64,000 bases of DNA from Cherax quadricarinatus (Eukaryota; Arthropoda; Malacostraca; Decapoda; Parastacidae), in the NCBI RefSeq assembly GCF_038502225.1, contig NC_091353.1, positions 2,054,116 to 2,118,115 of the forward strand, written 5' to 3'. Position 1 is the first letter of the stretch, and every line of letters begins with the position of its first letter. The notes beneath the pieces were generated by a model that made no database searches, was not told where the DNA came from, and saw nothing but the letters and a program-made list of their open reading frames with translations. This document shows, one piece after another, positions 1 to 10,547 of the stretch. The position numbers and the translations under genes were made by a program.

Positions 1-233
1 ATTAGTAGTGCCGTACTTGTGGGTGCTATCCAATCTATACTGGTCTTGGATAGATATGGATAAGATTGTGAGGTCGAAGGCCCACATCCAGTGACCAGGG
101 GTGGTGAAGTTTTCTCATATATCTACACGGGGTGACTACGGTAAACAATATAGGGTTGTCTCCCAATGAGATTACTTGTATATATATAATGCTGAGGTAC
201 ATAAAGGTAATCACCCCTATAAAATTTTCCACA
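1..233 (+). mobile_element. LTR (5' copy, cut by window edge)
   Basis: This stretch is repeated almost exactly at 4434-4666 (offset 4433). Both copies end in TCCACA, after which the sequences differ completely, as expected for the 3' boundary of a long terminal repeat. A gag-like reading frame lies between the copies in the same orientation. Only the last 233 bases are inside the window; the 3' copy suggests a full LTR of about 400 bp. The open frames on the opposite strand of both copies are a by-product of this duplication. Confidence 0.75.
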
Positions 234-469
234 TCTGCCCGCTGGTCCTTCCTGAACCGGATGCAATCAGTGAAAAAATTAATTGAATTAATTACTTAAT
301 AATTAAGTGAATGATTGAAGGAAGTGGGTATAGGGTACACAAGTTTAATCGATCGTGTGGTGGATGATAATTAGCCCAATTAATTGCTAGCACATGTGTG
401 GCTAGGATTTATACAAGAGTAAAGTGCAAGAATTACTCTTATAAGGCGCCTACTTAAGTTGTATAATCA

Positions 470-952
470 GTGATTAATAATTCTCTAACCATGACTGGAT
501 CTGATGGAGTTAATGTGGCTGGCAAGTCCGTGAATTTTAGAGTAATGAAAGCATCATTACAGGCTATTAAAAGCCATGTGACGAAGGCATTTGATTTAAT
601 GAATCAAAGAACCGTGAACCTTAATGAATTAAAGTTATATTTAGATGCTTTAGAGAGTAGATTTGATTGGTACAAATTGTGGTTTAAAGACTGTGAAAGA
701 GATCTGCTGGAGAATTGTGCAGATGGAATGGAAATGAATGTTTTAATTAATCAACATTACGAATTGGAAGAAAAACTGTCTTGTAAAAGTAAGGCTTTGA
801 ATAAATTAAAGGGTGTAAGACAGGCAGTTGATCAACCTATTAATGCAAAGGGTGGGTTTGCCAAAACCTCCAGAGTACGGTCTGGAGGAAATCAGACTAG
901 GTCGGCAGGAATTAATTGTTCAATTGCAGACCAGTCAGCCAAACAGTTCTAA
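470..952 (+). pseudogene. Gag N-terminal region of BEL/Pao-type retroelement
   Basis: A 160-residue open frame that begins about 235 bases after the LTR. It is rich in Lys, Glu and Leu with heptad-like spacing (for example the segment around LDALESRFDWYKLW), resembling the helical N-terminal gag of BEL/Pao elements. Gag would package element RNA in cytoplasmic particles. The frame ends at TAA (950-952). The zinc-knuckle part resumes in the same reading phase after about 190 bases, so gag is broken here. Assignment rests on LTR context plus the downstream knuckles; no database comparison was made. Confidence 0.55.
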
Positions 953-1138
953 GGATATAACACATAATGACTCTGAAGTATGTCAAGTCTCAAAAGGGAA
1001 AAATAATCCCAGTGGTAATAATCATAGTTAAGAGTTAAATAGGCACATATCAAGACAGGAATCAGTAATAGTGGTTCCTCACATCAAGGTAAGAGGAATA
1101 AGTACCTCAGTAAGGGTAACCCAGTTAATAAGAGGTCA

Positions 1139-1393
1139 GGCAAGGAAAAGAGAGACTGCCTCTTCTGCCAGGGTACTCATTTCACTAAAAATTGTAATGC
1201 CTATAATTCATGGGATATTAAAGTGGAGAGGATGAAAGAACTTGACAGATTTATCAGATGTCTAGACAATCATAATGTAAAGGATTGTCATACCAAATTG
1301 AACATATGCTATCAGTGCAACAAGGGAAGGCACCATACAGTTATGTGCAGGGTTGTATGTGATTCTTATAATAATGGTGACAATAATGATAAT
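1139..1393 (+). pseudogene. Gag zinc-knuckle region (BEL/Pao type)
   Basis: In the same phase as the upstream gag frame there is a CCHC knuckle CLFCQGTHFTKNC (about 1157-1195). It is followed by RCLDNHNVKDC, which lacks its first Cys, and by CYQCNKGRHHTVMC (about 1309-1350). A row of three knuckles with spacing of this kind is characteristic of BEL/Pao gag, where they bind element RNA. The frame runs into a tRNA-SINE insertion near 1394. No protease, RT or integrase of this element remains before the 3' LTR, so the copy is not autonomous. Confidence 0.7.
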
Positions 1394-1394
1394 A

Positions 1395-2153
1395 AACCAT
1401 ACCCTGGCCGGGATTGAACCCGCGGTCAGAGAGTCTCAAAACTCCAGCCCGTCGCATTAGCCACTAGACCAGCTAGCCACAATAAGATTCGTCCAACTAG
1501 GTATATTTCTACACCATAGGAAGGTTAGCACAGGCACCACTGTGACCACAAATGCAAGTTTTTACAGACGAATCTCCAGCAAGCGTGGCCGTGACAAACT
1601 CTAGCTCAAGTCCCTTCACTGCCGTCAACATGACTCACGAAATCGTAATGACACGATTGCAAACAAACCATACCCCGGCCGGGATTGAACCCGCGGTCAG
1701 AGAGTCTCGAAACTCCAGCCCGTCGCGTTAGCCACTAGACCAGCTAGTCATGTTGACGGCAGTGAAGGGACTTGAGCTAGAGTTCGTCACGGCCACGCTA
1801 GCTGGAGATTCGTCTGTAAAAACTTGCATTTGTGGTCACAGTGGTGCCTGTGCTAACCTTCCTATGGTGTAGAAATATACCTAGTTGGACGAATCTTTTT
1901 GTGGCTAGCTGGTCTAGTGGCTAACGTGACGGGCTGGAGTTTCGAGACTCTCTGACCGCGGGTTCAATCCCGGCCGGGGTATGGTTTGTTTGCAGTCGTG
2001 TCATTACGATTTCGTGAGTCATGTTGACGGCAGTGAAGGGACTTGAGCTAGAGTTCGTCACAGCCGCGCTAGCTGGAGATTCGTCTGTAAAAACTTGCAT
2101 TTGTGGTCACAGTTGTGCCTGTGCTAACCTTACTATGGTGTAGAAATATACCT
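1395..2153. mobile_element. Palindromic cluster of tRNA-derived SINE units
   Basis: Three tRNA-like segments (1395-1480 minus, 1666-1747 minus, 1901-1985 plus) alternate with copies of one body of about 150-185 bp (1481-1665 minus; 1748-1900 and 1986-2153 plus). Each tRNA-like part has an A-box-like TGGTCTAGTGGC and a B box GGTTCAATCCC, the internal RNA polymerase III promoter. The left half is the reverse complement of the right half, with the turn at about 1747. A second cluster of the same family lies at 60535-60988. Probably not functional tRNAs, because each is fused to the body and repeated. Confidence 0.75.
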
Positions 2154-2156
2154 AGT

Positions 2157-3401
2157 GGGCTAGAAGAAGATAAATTATGTAACATCACAGTCACTAGTGA
2201 AATGGTTGTGAAGCAGATAGACAGACTGAAGCAAAATAAGTCGCCGGGTCCTGATGAGGTTTTTTCAAGGGTTCTTAAGGAATGCAAAATGGAACTCTGT
2301 GAACCATTAACTAATATTTTTAATTTATCTCTTCAAACAGGTGTAGTGTCTGATATGTGGAAGATGGCTAATGTAATTCCTATTTTTAAAACAGGGGACA
2401 AGTCGTTATCGTCAAATTACCGCCCAATAAGCCTGACCTCAATTGTAGGCAAATTACTAGAGTCAATTATAGCTGAGATTATAAGAAGTCATCTCGATAA
2501 GCATAGCTTGATTAATGATACTCAGCATGGATTCACAAGAGGCCGGTCTTGTCTAACTAATTTATTAATTTTCTTCAGTAAAGCTTTTGAGGCTGTTGAC
2601 CACGATAAAGAATTTGATATTATTTACTTAGATTTTAGAAAGGCTTTTGATAGAGTTCCGCACCATAGACTGTTAAAGAAAGTGGCAGCTCATGGCATTG
2701 GGGGAAAAGTGCTCTCGTGGATCGAGTCATGGCTCACTGACAGGAAGTAGAGAGTGTCCATAAATGGGGTTAAATCCGAGTGGGGATCTGTAACAAGTGG
2801 CGTTCCACAGGGATCAGTCTTGGGCCCGTTGTTGTTTATAATATATATCAATGATCTTGATGAGGGAATTACTAGTGATATGAGCAATTTCGCCGATGAC
2901 ACAAAGATAGGTAGGATAATTGATTCAAACGTAGATGTTATGGAACTTCAGGAGGATTTAAACAAACTCTATTCTTGGTCAGAAAAGTGGCAGATGCAGT
3001 TCAATGTAGATAAATGCAAGGTTCTGAAGCTTGGGAGTGCCCATAACCCTAGTATTTATAAGTTAAATGATGTAGAACTTAGCCATACAGATTGCGAAAA
3101 GGACTTGGGGGTTATGGTGAGCAGCAACCTTAAACCAAGACAGCAATGCCTAAGCGTACGTAATAAGGCAAATAGATTACTGGGATTTATATCAAGAAGT
3201 GTAAGCAACAGAAGTCCAGAGGTCATACTGCAGCTTTATACATCATTAGTAAGGCCTCACCTAGATTATGCAGCTCATTTCTGGTCTCCATATTACAGAA
3301 TGGACATAAATTCGTTAGAAAACATTCAGCGTAGGATGACTAAATTAATACATAGCATTAGAAATCTTCCTTATGAAAAAAGATTGAGATACAGATACTA
3401 A
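2157..3401 (+). pseudogene. CR1-like LINE reverse transcriptase (one stop codon)
   Basis: About 415 codons of non-LTR reverse transcriptase. The order of blocks is KSPGPD (palm entry), NYRPISLTS, QHGFTRGRSCLTNL, YLDFRKAFDRVPH, the SGVPQGSVLGPL block and FADDTKI, the catalytic motif. These are followed by thumb-type LVRPHLDYA and YEKRLRYR. The RT would copy element RNA at a nicked chromosomal site. The only break is an in-frame TAG at 2748-2750, where other copies suggest Gln; both sides are in the same phase. The endonuclease and ORF1 are missing, and the 5' edge abuts SINE sequence near 2157, so this is a 5'-truncated copy. The same family recurs at 36590-36775 (minus) and 61725-62550. Confidence 0.85.
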
Positions 3402-3419
3402 TGCCGGAAAAAAATCCCC

Positions 3420-4020
3420 CCCCCCCAGTACCAACAATACCACCAGTCCGATAACATTCTTCTTTGCAAATATACAGGGTCTAAAGCCAGCAACAAACAA
3501 CAAAATACCTTTCATCCGTGGACTGCTTGCAGAGGCAAAAGCAATGTTCGCAGTTTTCACTGAGACCCACATAAAGGATCACTTGGACAACGAAATATGG
3601 ATCCCAGGTTACAACCTTTACAGATGTGACAGAGTGAACAGGCAAAAGGGGGGGGGGGTTGGCCTGTACATTGCAGAGTCACTTGTTTGCACAGAACTGC
3701 TAACTGCCTCAAATGATGTAGTGGAAGTTTTAGCAGTAAAGGTCGAGAACCAAAACCTAGTCATTGTGGTAGTCTACAAGCCTCCGGATGCAACATCCCA
3801 GCAATTCCAGGAACAGCTGTTAAAAATTGACCACTGTCTGGAAAACCTTCCAGCTCCTGCACCCAACATCTTGCTCCTGGGGGATTTCAACTTAAGGCAC
3901 CTAAAATGGAGGAATATAGCAAATAATATTGTTGCAGTAATAACACCAGGAGGCAGCTCTGATGAAAACTCACACTCACGCGAGCTTTTAAATCTCTGCA
4001 CAAAATTCAATTTAAACTCG
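3420..4020 (+). pseudogene. LINE apurinic-type endonuclease fragment
   Basis: From about 3442 the frame reads as the AP-like endonuclease domain of a non-LTR element. FANIQGLK is the N-terminal block, FTETHI carries the catalytic Glu, GGGVGLYI follows, then VVYKPP and LLGDFNLRHLKW, which holds the Asp/Asn pair. The enzyme nicks target DNA to prime reverse transcription. The domain stops near 4020 without an RT. Homopolymer runs (C at 3417-3426, G at 3650-3659) flank the start and could hide frameshifts; the frame upstream of the C-run does not match. It is not contiguous with the preceding RT and belongs to another copy or family. Confidence 0.8.
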
Positions 4021-4260
4021 CCTTGCTCCGAGTGAACACGCTAGACCACGTTGTTCCCGTCATGAGGAAAGTGAAGTTTATTGAGTCACGACTTCTAAAC
4101 CGGGACAAACCAACGGATACCTCGTCCTGCTGGAATAAGAACCGTGTCGGTGTAGCAGGACATCGAAATGAGATGGTGAATGGAGGAAATAAGGAATATC
4201 AATCACCCACAGTTAAGTAACCCTTCTAGTTATAGCAGACTGATACTGGCCAGTTAGGTA

Positions 4261-4666
4261 TGTTGTAATTGGATGGGTTATGGGTGATCCAGCTACATCA
4301 AGTGACCCCCAGAGAATATCTGGTAAGTGGTGGGATTATATACAAATGTTTTCTTTGATGGATATATCCATGTGTAACCTACCCCCCACCCTTCATTCAG
4401 TTACACTAATATAATCTATACAGTCCACAATTAATTAGTAGCGCCGTACTTGTGGGTGCTATCCAATCTATACTGGTCTCGGATAGATATGGATAAGATT
4501 GTGAGGTCGAAGGCCCACCTCCAGTGACCAGGGGTGGTGAAGTTTTCTCACATATCTACACGGGGTGACTACGGTAAACAATATAGGGTTGTCTCCCAAT
4601 GAGATTACTTGTATGTATATAATGTTGAGGTACATAAAGGTAATCACCCCTATAAAATTTTCCACA
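4261..4666 (+). mobile_element. LTR (3' copy) of BEL/Pao-type element
   Basis: Positions 4434-4666 match 1-233, with a few substitutions. The probable start is TGTTGTAATTGG at 4261, after a purine-rich stretch (GGAGGAAATAAGG, about 4182-4194) that could be the polypurine tract. The start is uncertain because the left half of the 5' LTR lies outside the window. The segment 4021-4260 between the endonuclease fragment and this LTR has no recognisable domain and is probably the 3' internal end of the element. Confidence 0.65.
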
Positions 4667-4689
4667 CCCTGTAAACCTCATGCAGGTAA

Positions 4690-4865
4690 TTTACTCACAT
4701 AATGATTCATAATAGATGAGGTCAGAAGTGAATTCTGCACCTTGATCAGTCAGTATCTCTCCAGGGATTTAAACTCTAGAAAATATAGTCAACAAAGTAG
4801 AGTAGAGCTTCGGGAATGCTAGTGCATTATAAATTAAGGTAAATATGTACTTGTGGCCACTAGAT
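4690..4865 (-). pseudogene. Integrase core fragment, Ty3/gypsy type
   Basis: Read on the minus strand, the sequence gives KYIFTLIYNALAFP, then after a stop GEILTDQGAEFTSDL and LCE. These match the integrase core pattern KYIL..VDYATRYPEA ... ILTDQG.EFTS.L...LC, in which DQG carries the second catalytic Asp. The enzyme would insert retroelement DNA into the chromosome. Stops and the lack of any neighbouring RT or RNase H show a short dead fragment. It lies directly behind the 3' LTR but on the opposite strand, so it is a separate insertion. A BEL-type integrase is less likely because of the ILTDQG motif. Confidence 0.65.
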
Positions 4866-4871
4866 CAGCAA

Positions 4872-4975
4872 TTGAGTTGGTAGCACTGTGTAGCAGAGTT
4901 GGCAGCATTAGCTACAACAGCAGGGTTGGTAGCACTGGATTACTGGCTACTGCAGTAAGTGTTGGCAGCACTGTG
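4872..4975. repeat. 27-bp minisatellite, block 1
   Basis: Degenerate units built on GTTGGTAGCACTGGCTACAG, about 27 bp each. The same family forms blocks at 5612-5760, 5878-6146, 6493-6690 and 7588-7727. The blocks touch the ends of LINE-A fragments, so the minisatellite seems to have been spread or split together with them. Confidence 0.75.
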
Positions 4976-5606
4976 TGAGGGATGCCAAGCCCATGCTGAC
5001 ACTCTTCAGGTCACTTGTTCTATCTAGGCTGGAATATTGCTGCACACTAACAGCACCTTTCAAGGCAGGTGAAATTGCCGACCTAGAAAATGTACAGAGA
5101 ACTTTCACGGCGCGCATAACGGACATAAAACACCTCAATTACTGGGAGCGCTTGAGGTTCCTAAATCTGTATTCCCTGGAACGCAGGAGGGAGAGATACA
5201 TGATTATATACACCTGGAAAATCCTAGAGGGACTAGTACCGAACTTGCACACGAAAATCACTCACTACGAAAGCAAAAGACTTGGCAGACGATGCACCAT
5301 CCCCCAATGAAAAGCAGGGGTGTCACTAGCACGTTAAGAGACCATACAATAAGTGTCAGGGGCCCAAAACTGTTCAACTGCCTCCCAGCACACATAAGGG
5401 GGATTACCAACAGACCCCTGGCAGTCTTCAAGCTGGCACTGGACAAGCACCTAAAGTCAGTTCCTGATCAGCCGGGCTGTGGCTCGTATGTTGGTTTGCG
5501 TGCAGCCAGCAGCAACAGCCTGGTTGATCAGGCTCTGATCCACCAGGAGGCCTGGTCACAGACCGGGCCGCGAGGGCGTTGACCCCCGGAACTCTCTCCA
5601 GGTAAA
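4976..5606 (+). pseudogene. LINE-A ORF2 C-terminal fragment, copy 1
   Basis: The frame from 4975 (AKPMLTLFRSLVLSRLEY...GEIADLENVQRTFTARI) is the post-RT region of family A. It shifts frame near 5305, where the C-run is one base shorter than in the copies at 6180 and 57002, and continues as RDHTISVRGPKLFNCLPAHI to AWSQTGPRGR and TGA (5580-5582). The 3' module with two hairpins (GGTC-ACA-GACC and CGGGGG-CGTTGA-CCCCCG) follows to about 5606. No RT domain is present; 5'-truncated insertion. Confidence 0.8.
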
Positions 5607-5611
5607 CTCCA

Positions 5612-5760
5612 GGCACATGGGCTACTGCAGCAGAGTTGGCAATGCTGGCTACAGCAGCAGAGTTAACAACACTGGCTACAGAATTAAAGTTGGCAACATT
5701 GGTTACAAAGTTGGCAACACTGGGCACAGCAGCAGGGATGGGAGAACTGGCTACTGTCCG
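5612..5760. repeat. 27-bp minisatellite, block 2
   Basis: Units such as GAGTTGGCAATGCTGGCTAC, starting immediately after the LINE-A 3' end. The next 110 bases (5761-5877) show no repeat structure or gene. Confidence 0.7.
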
Positions 5761-5877
5761 AAATGCTCCAGCATGCTAATGGCTTACTTTTTACCCCTCA
5801 ATGCGCTTTATATGCATTCAGACATTGTAACATATGCAAAGAAGTAAAATTTATTGTTTTTGTTGTTCATAGGTTGG

Positions 5878-6146
5878 TAGCTCCAGCTACAGCAGCAGGG
5901 TTGGCAACACTGGGAACAACAACAAGGTTGGCAGCACTTGGTACAGCAGCAGGGTGGCAACACTGGGTACAGTAGTAGGGTTGACAACACTACTGCAGTA
6001 GGGTTGGTAGCACTTGGTACAGCAGCCAGGTTGGCATCTGTGGATACAGCTGCCAACCCTTGCTATAGCAGTAGGGTTGGCAACACTGGGTACAGCAGCA
6101 GGGTTTGCAACTGTGTATAACAGCAGGGTTGGTAAAACTGGCTGAT
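5878..6146. repeat. 27-bp minisatellite, block 3
   Basis: About ten degenerate units (GGGTTGGCAACACTGGGTAC and variants) ending at the next LINE-A fragment. Open frames on both strands here come from the nine-codon period. Confidence 0.75.
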
Positions 6147-6492
6147 CAGGCAAAAGACTTGGCAGACGATGCACCATCCCCCCAATGAAAAGCAGGGGTG
6201 TCACTAGCACGTTAAGAGACCATACAATAAGTGTCAGGGGCCCGAGACTGTTCAACTGCCTCCCAGCACACATAAGGGGGATTACCACCAGACCCCTGGC
6301 AGTCTTCAAGCTGGCACTGGACAAGCACCTAAAGTCAGTTCCTGATCAGCCGGGCTGTGGCTCGTACGTTGGTTTGCGTGCAGCCAGCAGCAATAGCCTG
6401 GTTGATCAGGCGCTGATCCACCAGGAGGCCTGGTCACAGACCGGGCCGCGGGGGCGTTGACCCCCGAAACTCTCTCCAGGTAAACTCCAGGC
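6147..6492 (+). pseudogene. LINE-A 3' end, copy 2
   Basis: Nearly identical to 5270-5606, including GACGATGCACCATCCCCCC, the RDHTISVRGPRLFNCLPAHI frame and the 3' hairpin module with TGA in GGCGTTGACCCCCG. It contains only the last ~100 codons and the tail. High identity to copy 1, with minisatellite on both sides, suggests a local duplication rather than two independent insertions. Confidence 0.8.
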
Positions 6493-6690
6493 AAGGTTGG
6501 TAACGTCAGTTAAACAGCAGGGTTGGTAGCACTTGCTACTGCAGCAGGGTTAACAATACTGCCTACACTAGCAGGGTTGGTAGCACTGGCTACAGCAGAA
6601 GGGTTGGTAGCAGTGGCTACTGCAGCAAGGTTGGTAACTCTGGCTACAGCAACAGGGTTGGTAACACTGGCTACAGAACAGAGTTGGTAG
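6493..6690. repeat. 27-bp minisatellite, block 4
   Basis: About seven degenerate units of the GGTTGGTAGCACTGGCTAC family directly behind LINE-A copy 2. Confidence 0.75.
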
Positions 6691-6699
6691 CATATCCTC

Positions 6700-7130
6700 A
6701 CACACTGAGTGTCCGTGGTTCAATCCTCGGCATGGGTAGAAACGTTAGGAATGCTTCCTTACACCTGCTGTCACTTAACTGAGCAGTAAATAGGTACCTG
6801 AGTGTTAGTCACCTTGCACATGCTGTCCCTGTTCATCCAGCAGTACGTACCTGGGTGTTAGTCACCTTACACCTGCTGTTTCTGCTTATCTAACAGTAAA
6901 TAGGCACCTGGGTGCTAGTCACCTTATACCTATTGTCCATGTTAAACCTAGCAGTAAGTAGGTACCTGGGTTCTAGTCACCTTACACCTGCTGTTTTAGT
7001 TCACCTAGAAGCAGGTGCCTGGGTGTTAGTCACCTTACACATGCTGTCTGTTCACCTAGCAGTAAGTAGGTACCTAGGTGTTAGGCTGTTAGTGGACTGG
7101 AGTGGGTGGCATCCTAGGGTGTGACAAGAC
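6700..7130 (+). mobile_element. tRNA-derived SINE with internally amplified segment
   Basis: It starts with a B-box-like GTGGTTCAATCCTCGGCATGG and GTAGAAACGTTAGGAATG, the same order as the SINE at 59503. A ~60-bp piece (ACCTGGGTGTTAGTCACCTT ... CACCTAGCAGTAAGTAGGT) is then repeated about six times to 7090. The SINE end GTGGACTGGAGTGGGTGGCATCC follows. In the 59503 copy this piece occurs once, so the array arose inside the element. Confidence 0.6.
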
Positions 7131-7179
7131 TGAAGGACCACAATGGAAACACAGTCCTCGATGACTCGCCGACTTCCTT

Positions 7180-7560
7180 GGGTTTTCCTGGGTGGTTAAC
7201 CCTCCCAACCACCGGTTATCCTGGCTGGCTTACTATTCCTACCCCGGTTTATCCTGAGTGGCCCACCCTCCTTACCCCGGGTTATTCTGTGTGGTTAACT
7301 TTCTCTACCCCGGGTTATTCTGGGTGACTCACCCTCCCTATCATGGGTAATCTTTGGTAGCTATTCTCCCTACCCTAAGTTATCCTGGTTAGGTATTCCT
7401 CCCTACCCTAGGTTATCCTGGCTTGGCATCCTTCCCTACTCTAGGTTATCCTGCTTAGGTATTCCTACCTACCCCAGGTTAGGTATCCCTTTCTACCTAA
7501 GGTTAGGAATCCCTCCTTACCCTAGGTTATCATGGTTAGGTATCCCTCTCTGCCCCGGGT
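7180..7560. repeat. 33-bp minisatellite
   Basis: Eleven to twelve degenerate units of about 33 bp with the core CTACCCCGGGTTATTCTG. The 11-codon period creates open frames that are not genes. Confidence 0.8.
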
Positions 7561-7587
7561 AAAAAAATCCTAACAAATTTGATCTTA

Positions 7588-7727
7588 CAGCAGCAGGGTT
7601 GGCAACACTAGCTACAGCAGAAGGGTTGGCAATACTGGATACAGCAAAAGGGTTGGCAACACTGGCTACAGCAGCATGATTGGCAACAATGGCTACAGCA
7701 GCAGGGTTGGTAACACTGGCCACAACA
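7588..7727. repeat. 27-bp minisatellite, block 5
   Basis: Five units of GGGTTGGCAACACTGGCTAC type with a strict 27-bp spacing. Confidence 0.75.
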
Positions 7728-7754
7728 ACAACAACACAGTCTGTTCAGTTTGTA

Positions 7755-8176
7755 TCAATAAGTGACGTTGTTGTATTGATGTGTGAGGTCAGTAAGAACA
7801 TTGATGTATCAGTATTAATGTGTGAGGTCAGTAAGAACACTGATGTATCAGTATTAATGTGTGAGGTCAGTAAGAACATTGATGTGTGAGGTCAGTAAGA
7901 ACATTGATGTATCAGTATTAATGTGTGAGGTCAGTAAGAACATTGATGTATCAGTATTAATGTGTGAGGTCAGTAAGAACATTGATGTATCAGTATTAAT
8001 GTGTGAGGTTAGTAAGAACACTGATGTGTGAGGTCAGTAAGAACATTGATGTATCAGTATTAATGTGTGAGGTCAGTAAGAACACTGATGTATCAGTATT
8101 AATGTGTGAGGTCAGTAAGAACATTGATGTATCAGTATTAATGTGTGAGGTCAGTAAGAACATTGATGTATCAGTA
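7755..8176. repeat. 39-bp minisatellite
   Basis: About eleven units of 39 bp (ATGTGTGAGGTCAGTAAGAA plus CATTGATGTATCAGTATTA), two of them shortened to about 24 bp. Because 39 is 13 codons, a repetitive frame (CEVSKNIDVSVLM) stays open. The array ends exactly at the TTAA of the next element. Confidence 0.85.
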
Positions 8177-8849
8177 TTAACCCTTTGAGGGTTAATGAGG
8201 CTTTGAAGCCTGAGTTCAAGCCATAGTTCTATGCCATGAGCTCAGCTCACTTGGATAAGGTGTGAAAAGTAAATTTGGGCCTAGATATGAAAGAATGCAT
8301 CTATGTAGTAAGTGTGCACCATATAAAACAAATCCTGCATCATGCAGTGCATAATGAGAAAAAAACTGGGACCATGCTTTTGGATTAAAACAGCGACTTT
8401 GTGGTGTATTTTTGTATGTTTTTTACTGTTGTATTCAAAGTTTCTTGATCTCATTTGATAGAATGGAATATATATTACAGAAGTAGAGATGATTTTGATT
8501 GGTTTTAGTACAGAAAATGGCTTGAAACCGTGCTCAAAGTAGCAGAAATGTTCGAATTTTGCTGATGTTCAAGAGTAAACAAATGATGTGACGCATCCAA
8601 TACATGTCAGCTGGTGGGTCTAATGTGCATTCACGAATGTGCTGATATTATTTATACAATTATTACAGTATTGCATAACAGTAAATCTTCTATTTTTTGG
8701 TGTTAATAAAAATTCTTTATGTGAATAAAAAATCAAAATGGAATTCATCAGTAAAGCCTAGACTTGTAACTAATAAATAGAGGAAATGTTATTTTAGTGC
8801 CAGGAATACCTGCAATGTTTATTCTGGACCCTGTTTTGAAATTGGAATA

Positions 8850-9052
8850 GAGTGGTACCCCGAGTTTCGAACTGCTCCCAACTCGACCAGTTATGTAAGT
8901 GTATTATTGTAAGTGCTTTTGTAAGTGTATTTTTTGGGGTCTGAAATGGACTAATCTAATTTACATTATTCCCTAAGGGAACAAATTCGTTTGATAATGG
9001 CACTCGAACAGCCTTCTGGAACGAAGAAAGTTCGAAACTCGGGGTACCACTG
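8850..9052. mobile_element. 203-bp Tigger-like MITE
   Basis: Terminal inverted repeats GTGGTACCCCGAGTTTCGAA are flanked by TA on both sides (8848-8849 and 9053-9054). The interior includes GGGGTCTGAAATGGACTAAT. It has the same length and interior as the element at 33838-34040, but the inner TIR sequence differs. No coding capacity; moved by a pogo/Tigger transposase supplied elsewhere. Confidence 0.8.
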
Positions 9053-9221
9053 TATTTTGAACTTTGTGTGAAATTGGCCAAATTACCAATTTCTGATCAC
9101 CTTATTGGGTAGTTGAAATAGTTGACTGGGCAGTTTCTTCTGCTCAATCAATAAAACAGAAGTAATACAGTGGACCCCCGCATAACGTTGGCATCGCATA
9201 GTGTTAAATCTGCATAGTTAG

Positions 9222-9650
9222 TTTAATATGTTTATTATGCACCCCATACCCATCCTGTGGGTGGTAGTCAAAAGATTACAGAGGTACATAATTGGTCCAG
9301 GGACTGGACTCCAAAGTTTTGATAGCTGAGCAAGTTACAGAGGTAATGAACTCAAAATTTACAAAGGTAATGAACTCCAGGTAGGTCTGGTCACAATCAT
9401 GACAAGTTACAAAGGTATTTACAGATTACAGAGGTACGTAATGGGTCCAGGGACTGGGCCCCCAAAGTTTTGATAGCTGAACTAGGTACAAAGGTAATGA
9501 GCTCACAAGTTACAAAGGTAATGAATTCTGTAAGAATGGTTACTTACGTTTATACATGGCTACAATCATGAACAAATTATAGTGTAATGAGCAATTCACA
9601 CTTCCACACCCGGTCACAACTGTAATAAGTTATTGGTGCAAATATTGATT
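9222..9650 (-). mobile_element. Uncharacterised short retroelement, copy 1
   Basis: On the minus strand it ends with GGATGGGTATGGGGTGCATA, ATAAACATATTAAACTA, which looks like a 3' tail with a polyadenylation-type AATAAA. It is shared with 9986-10270 (minus) and 26774-26884 (plus). The repeated motif GTTACAAAGGTAATGAACTC gives it an internal repeat. It abuts an (AC)n tract. No reading frame of note. Confidence 0.55.
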
Positions 9651-9655
9651 GTTGA

Positions 9656-9985
<330 letters not shown>

Positions 9986-9986
<1 letters not shown>

Positions 9987-10270
9987 TAGTTTAATATATT
10001 ATGCACCCCATACCCATCCTGTGGGCGGTAGTCAAAAGATTACAAAGGTACATAATGGGTCCAGTGACTGGACCCCAAAGTTATGATAGCTGAACTAGTT
10101 ACAAAGGTAATGAACTCCAGGTAGATCTGGTCACAATCATGGCAAGTTACAGAGGTAATGAATCAGCCTCACTCCTATACATGGTTACAGTCATGAACAA
10201 ATTACAAAGTAATGAACCACTGATACGTCCACACCTGGTCACAATTGTATTGAGTTATAAATACAAATAT
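9986..10270 (-). mobile_element. Uncharacterised short retroelement, copy 2
   Basis: Same family and orientation as 9222-9650 (TTAGTTTAATATATTATGC, then CACCCCATACCCATCCTGTG), shorter by one internal segment. It again lies between AC-rich tracts. Confidence 0.55.
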
Positions 10271-10275
10271 TAAGT

Positions 10276-10540
10276 GGATCATACACCCACACTAGCGCAC
10301 GCACACACACATACACACACCAGGGCGCACGCACGAACATGTGCACACGAGCGTACAAATATATGCATACACACAAGGATGCACATCCACACACACACAC
10401 ACCCACACACACACCCACACTCACACACCAACACCCACACACCAACACCCACACACCAACACCCACACACCAACACCCACACACACACCCTCACACACCC
10501 ACACACACACACACCCACACACGCACAGCACACACCGTGC
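10276..10540. repeat. AC-rich tandem repeat (CACACACCAACACC type)
   Basis: CA repeats interspersed with CACACCAACACC and CACACACCC units. Overlapping His/Thr/Pro frames on both strands are artefacts of this composition. Confidence 0.85.
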
Positions 10541-10547
10541 TGGTTAT

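Noticed and set aside
1901..1985. A functional tRNA gene
   Set aside because: A and B boxes are present, but the segment is repeated with the same body in several copies, its folding as a tRNA is poor, and it is mirrored; a tRNA-derived SINE explains it better. The same reasoning applies at 59503.
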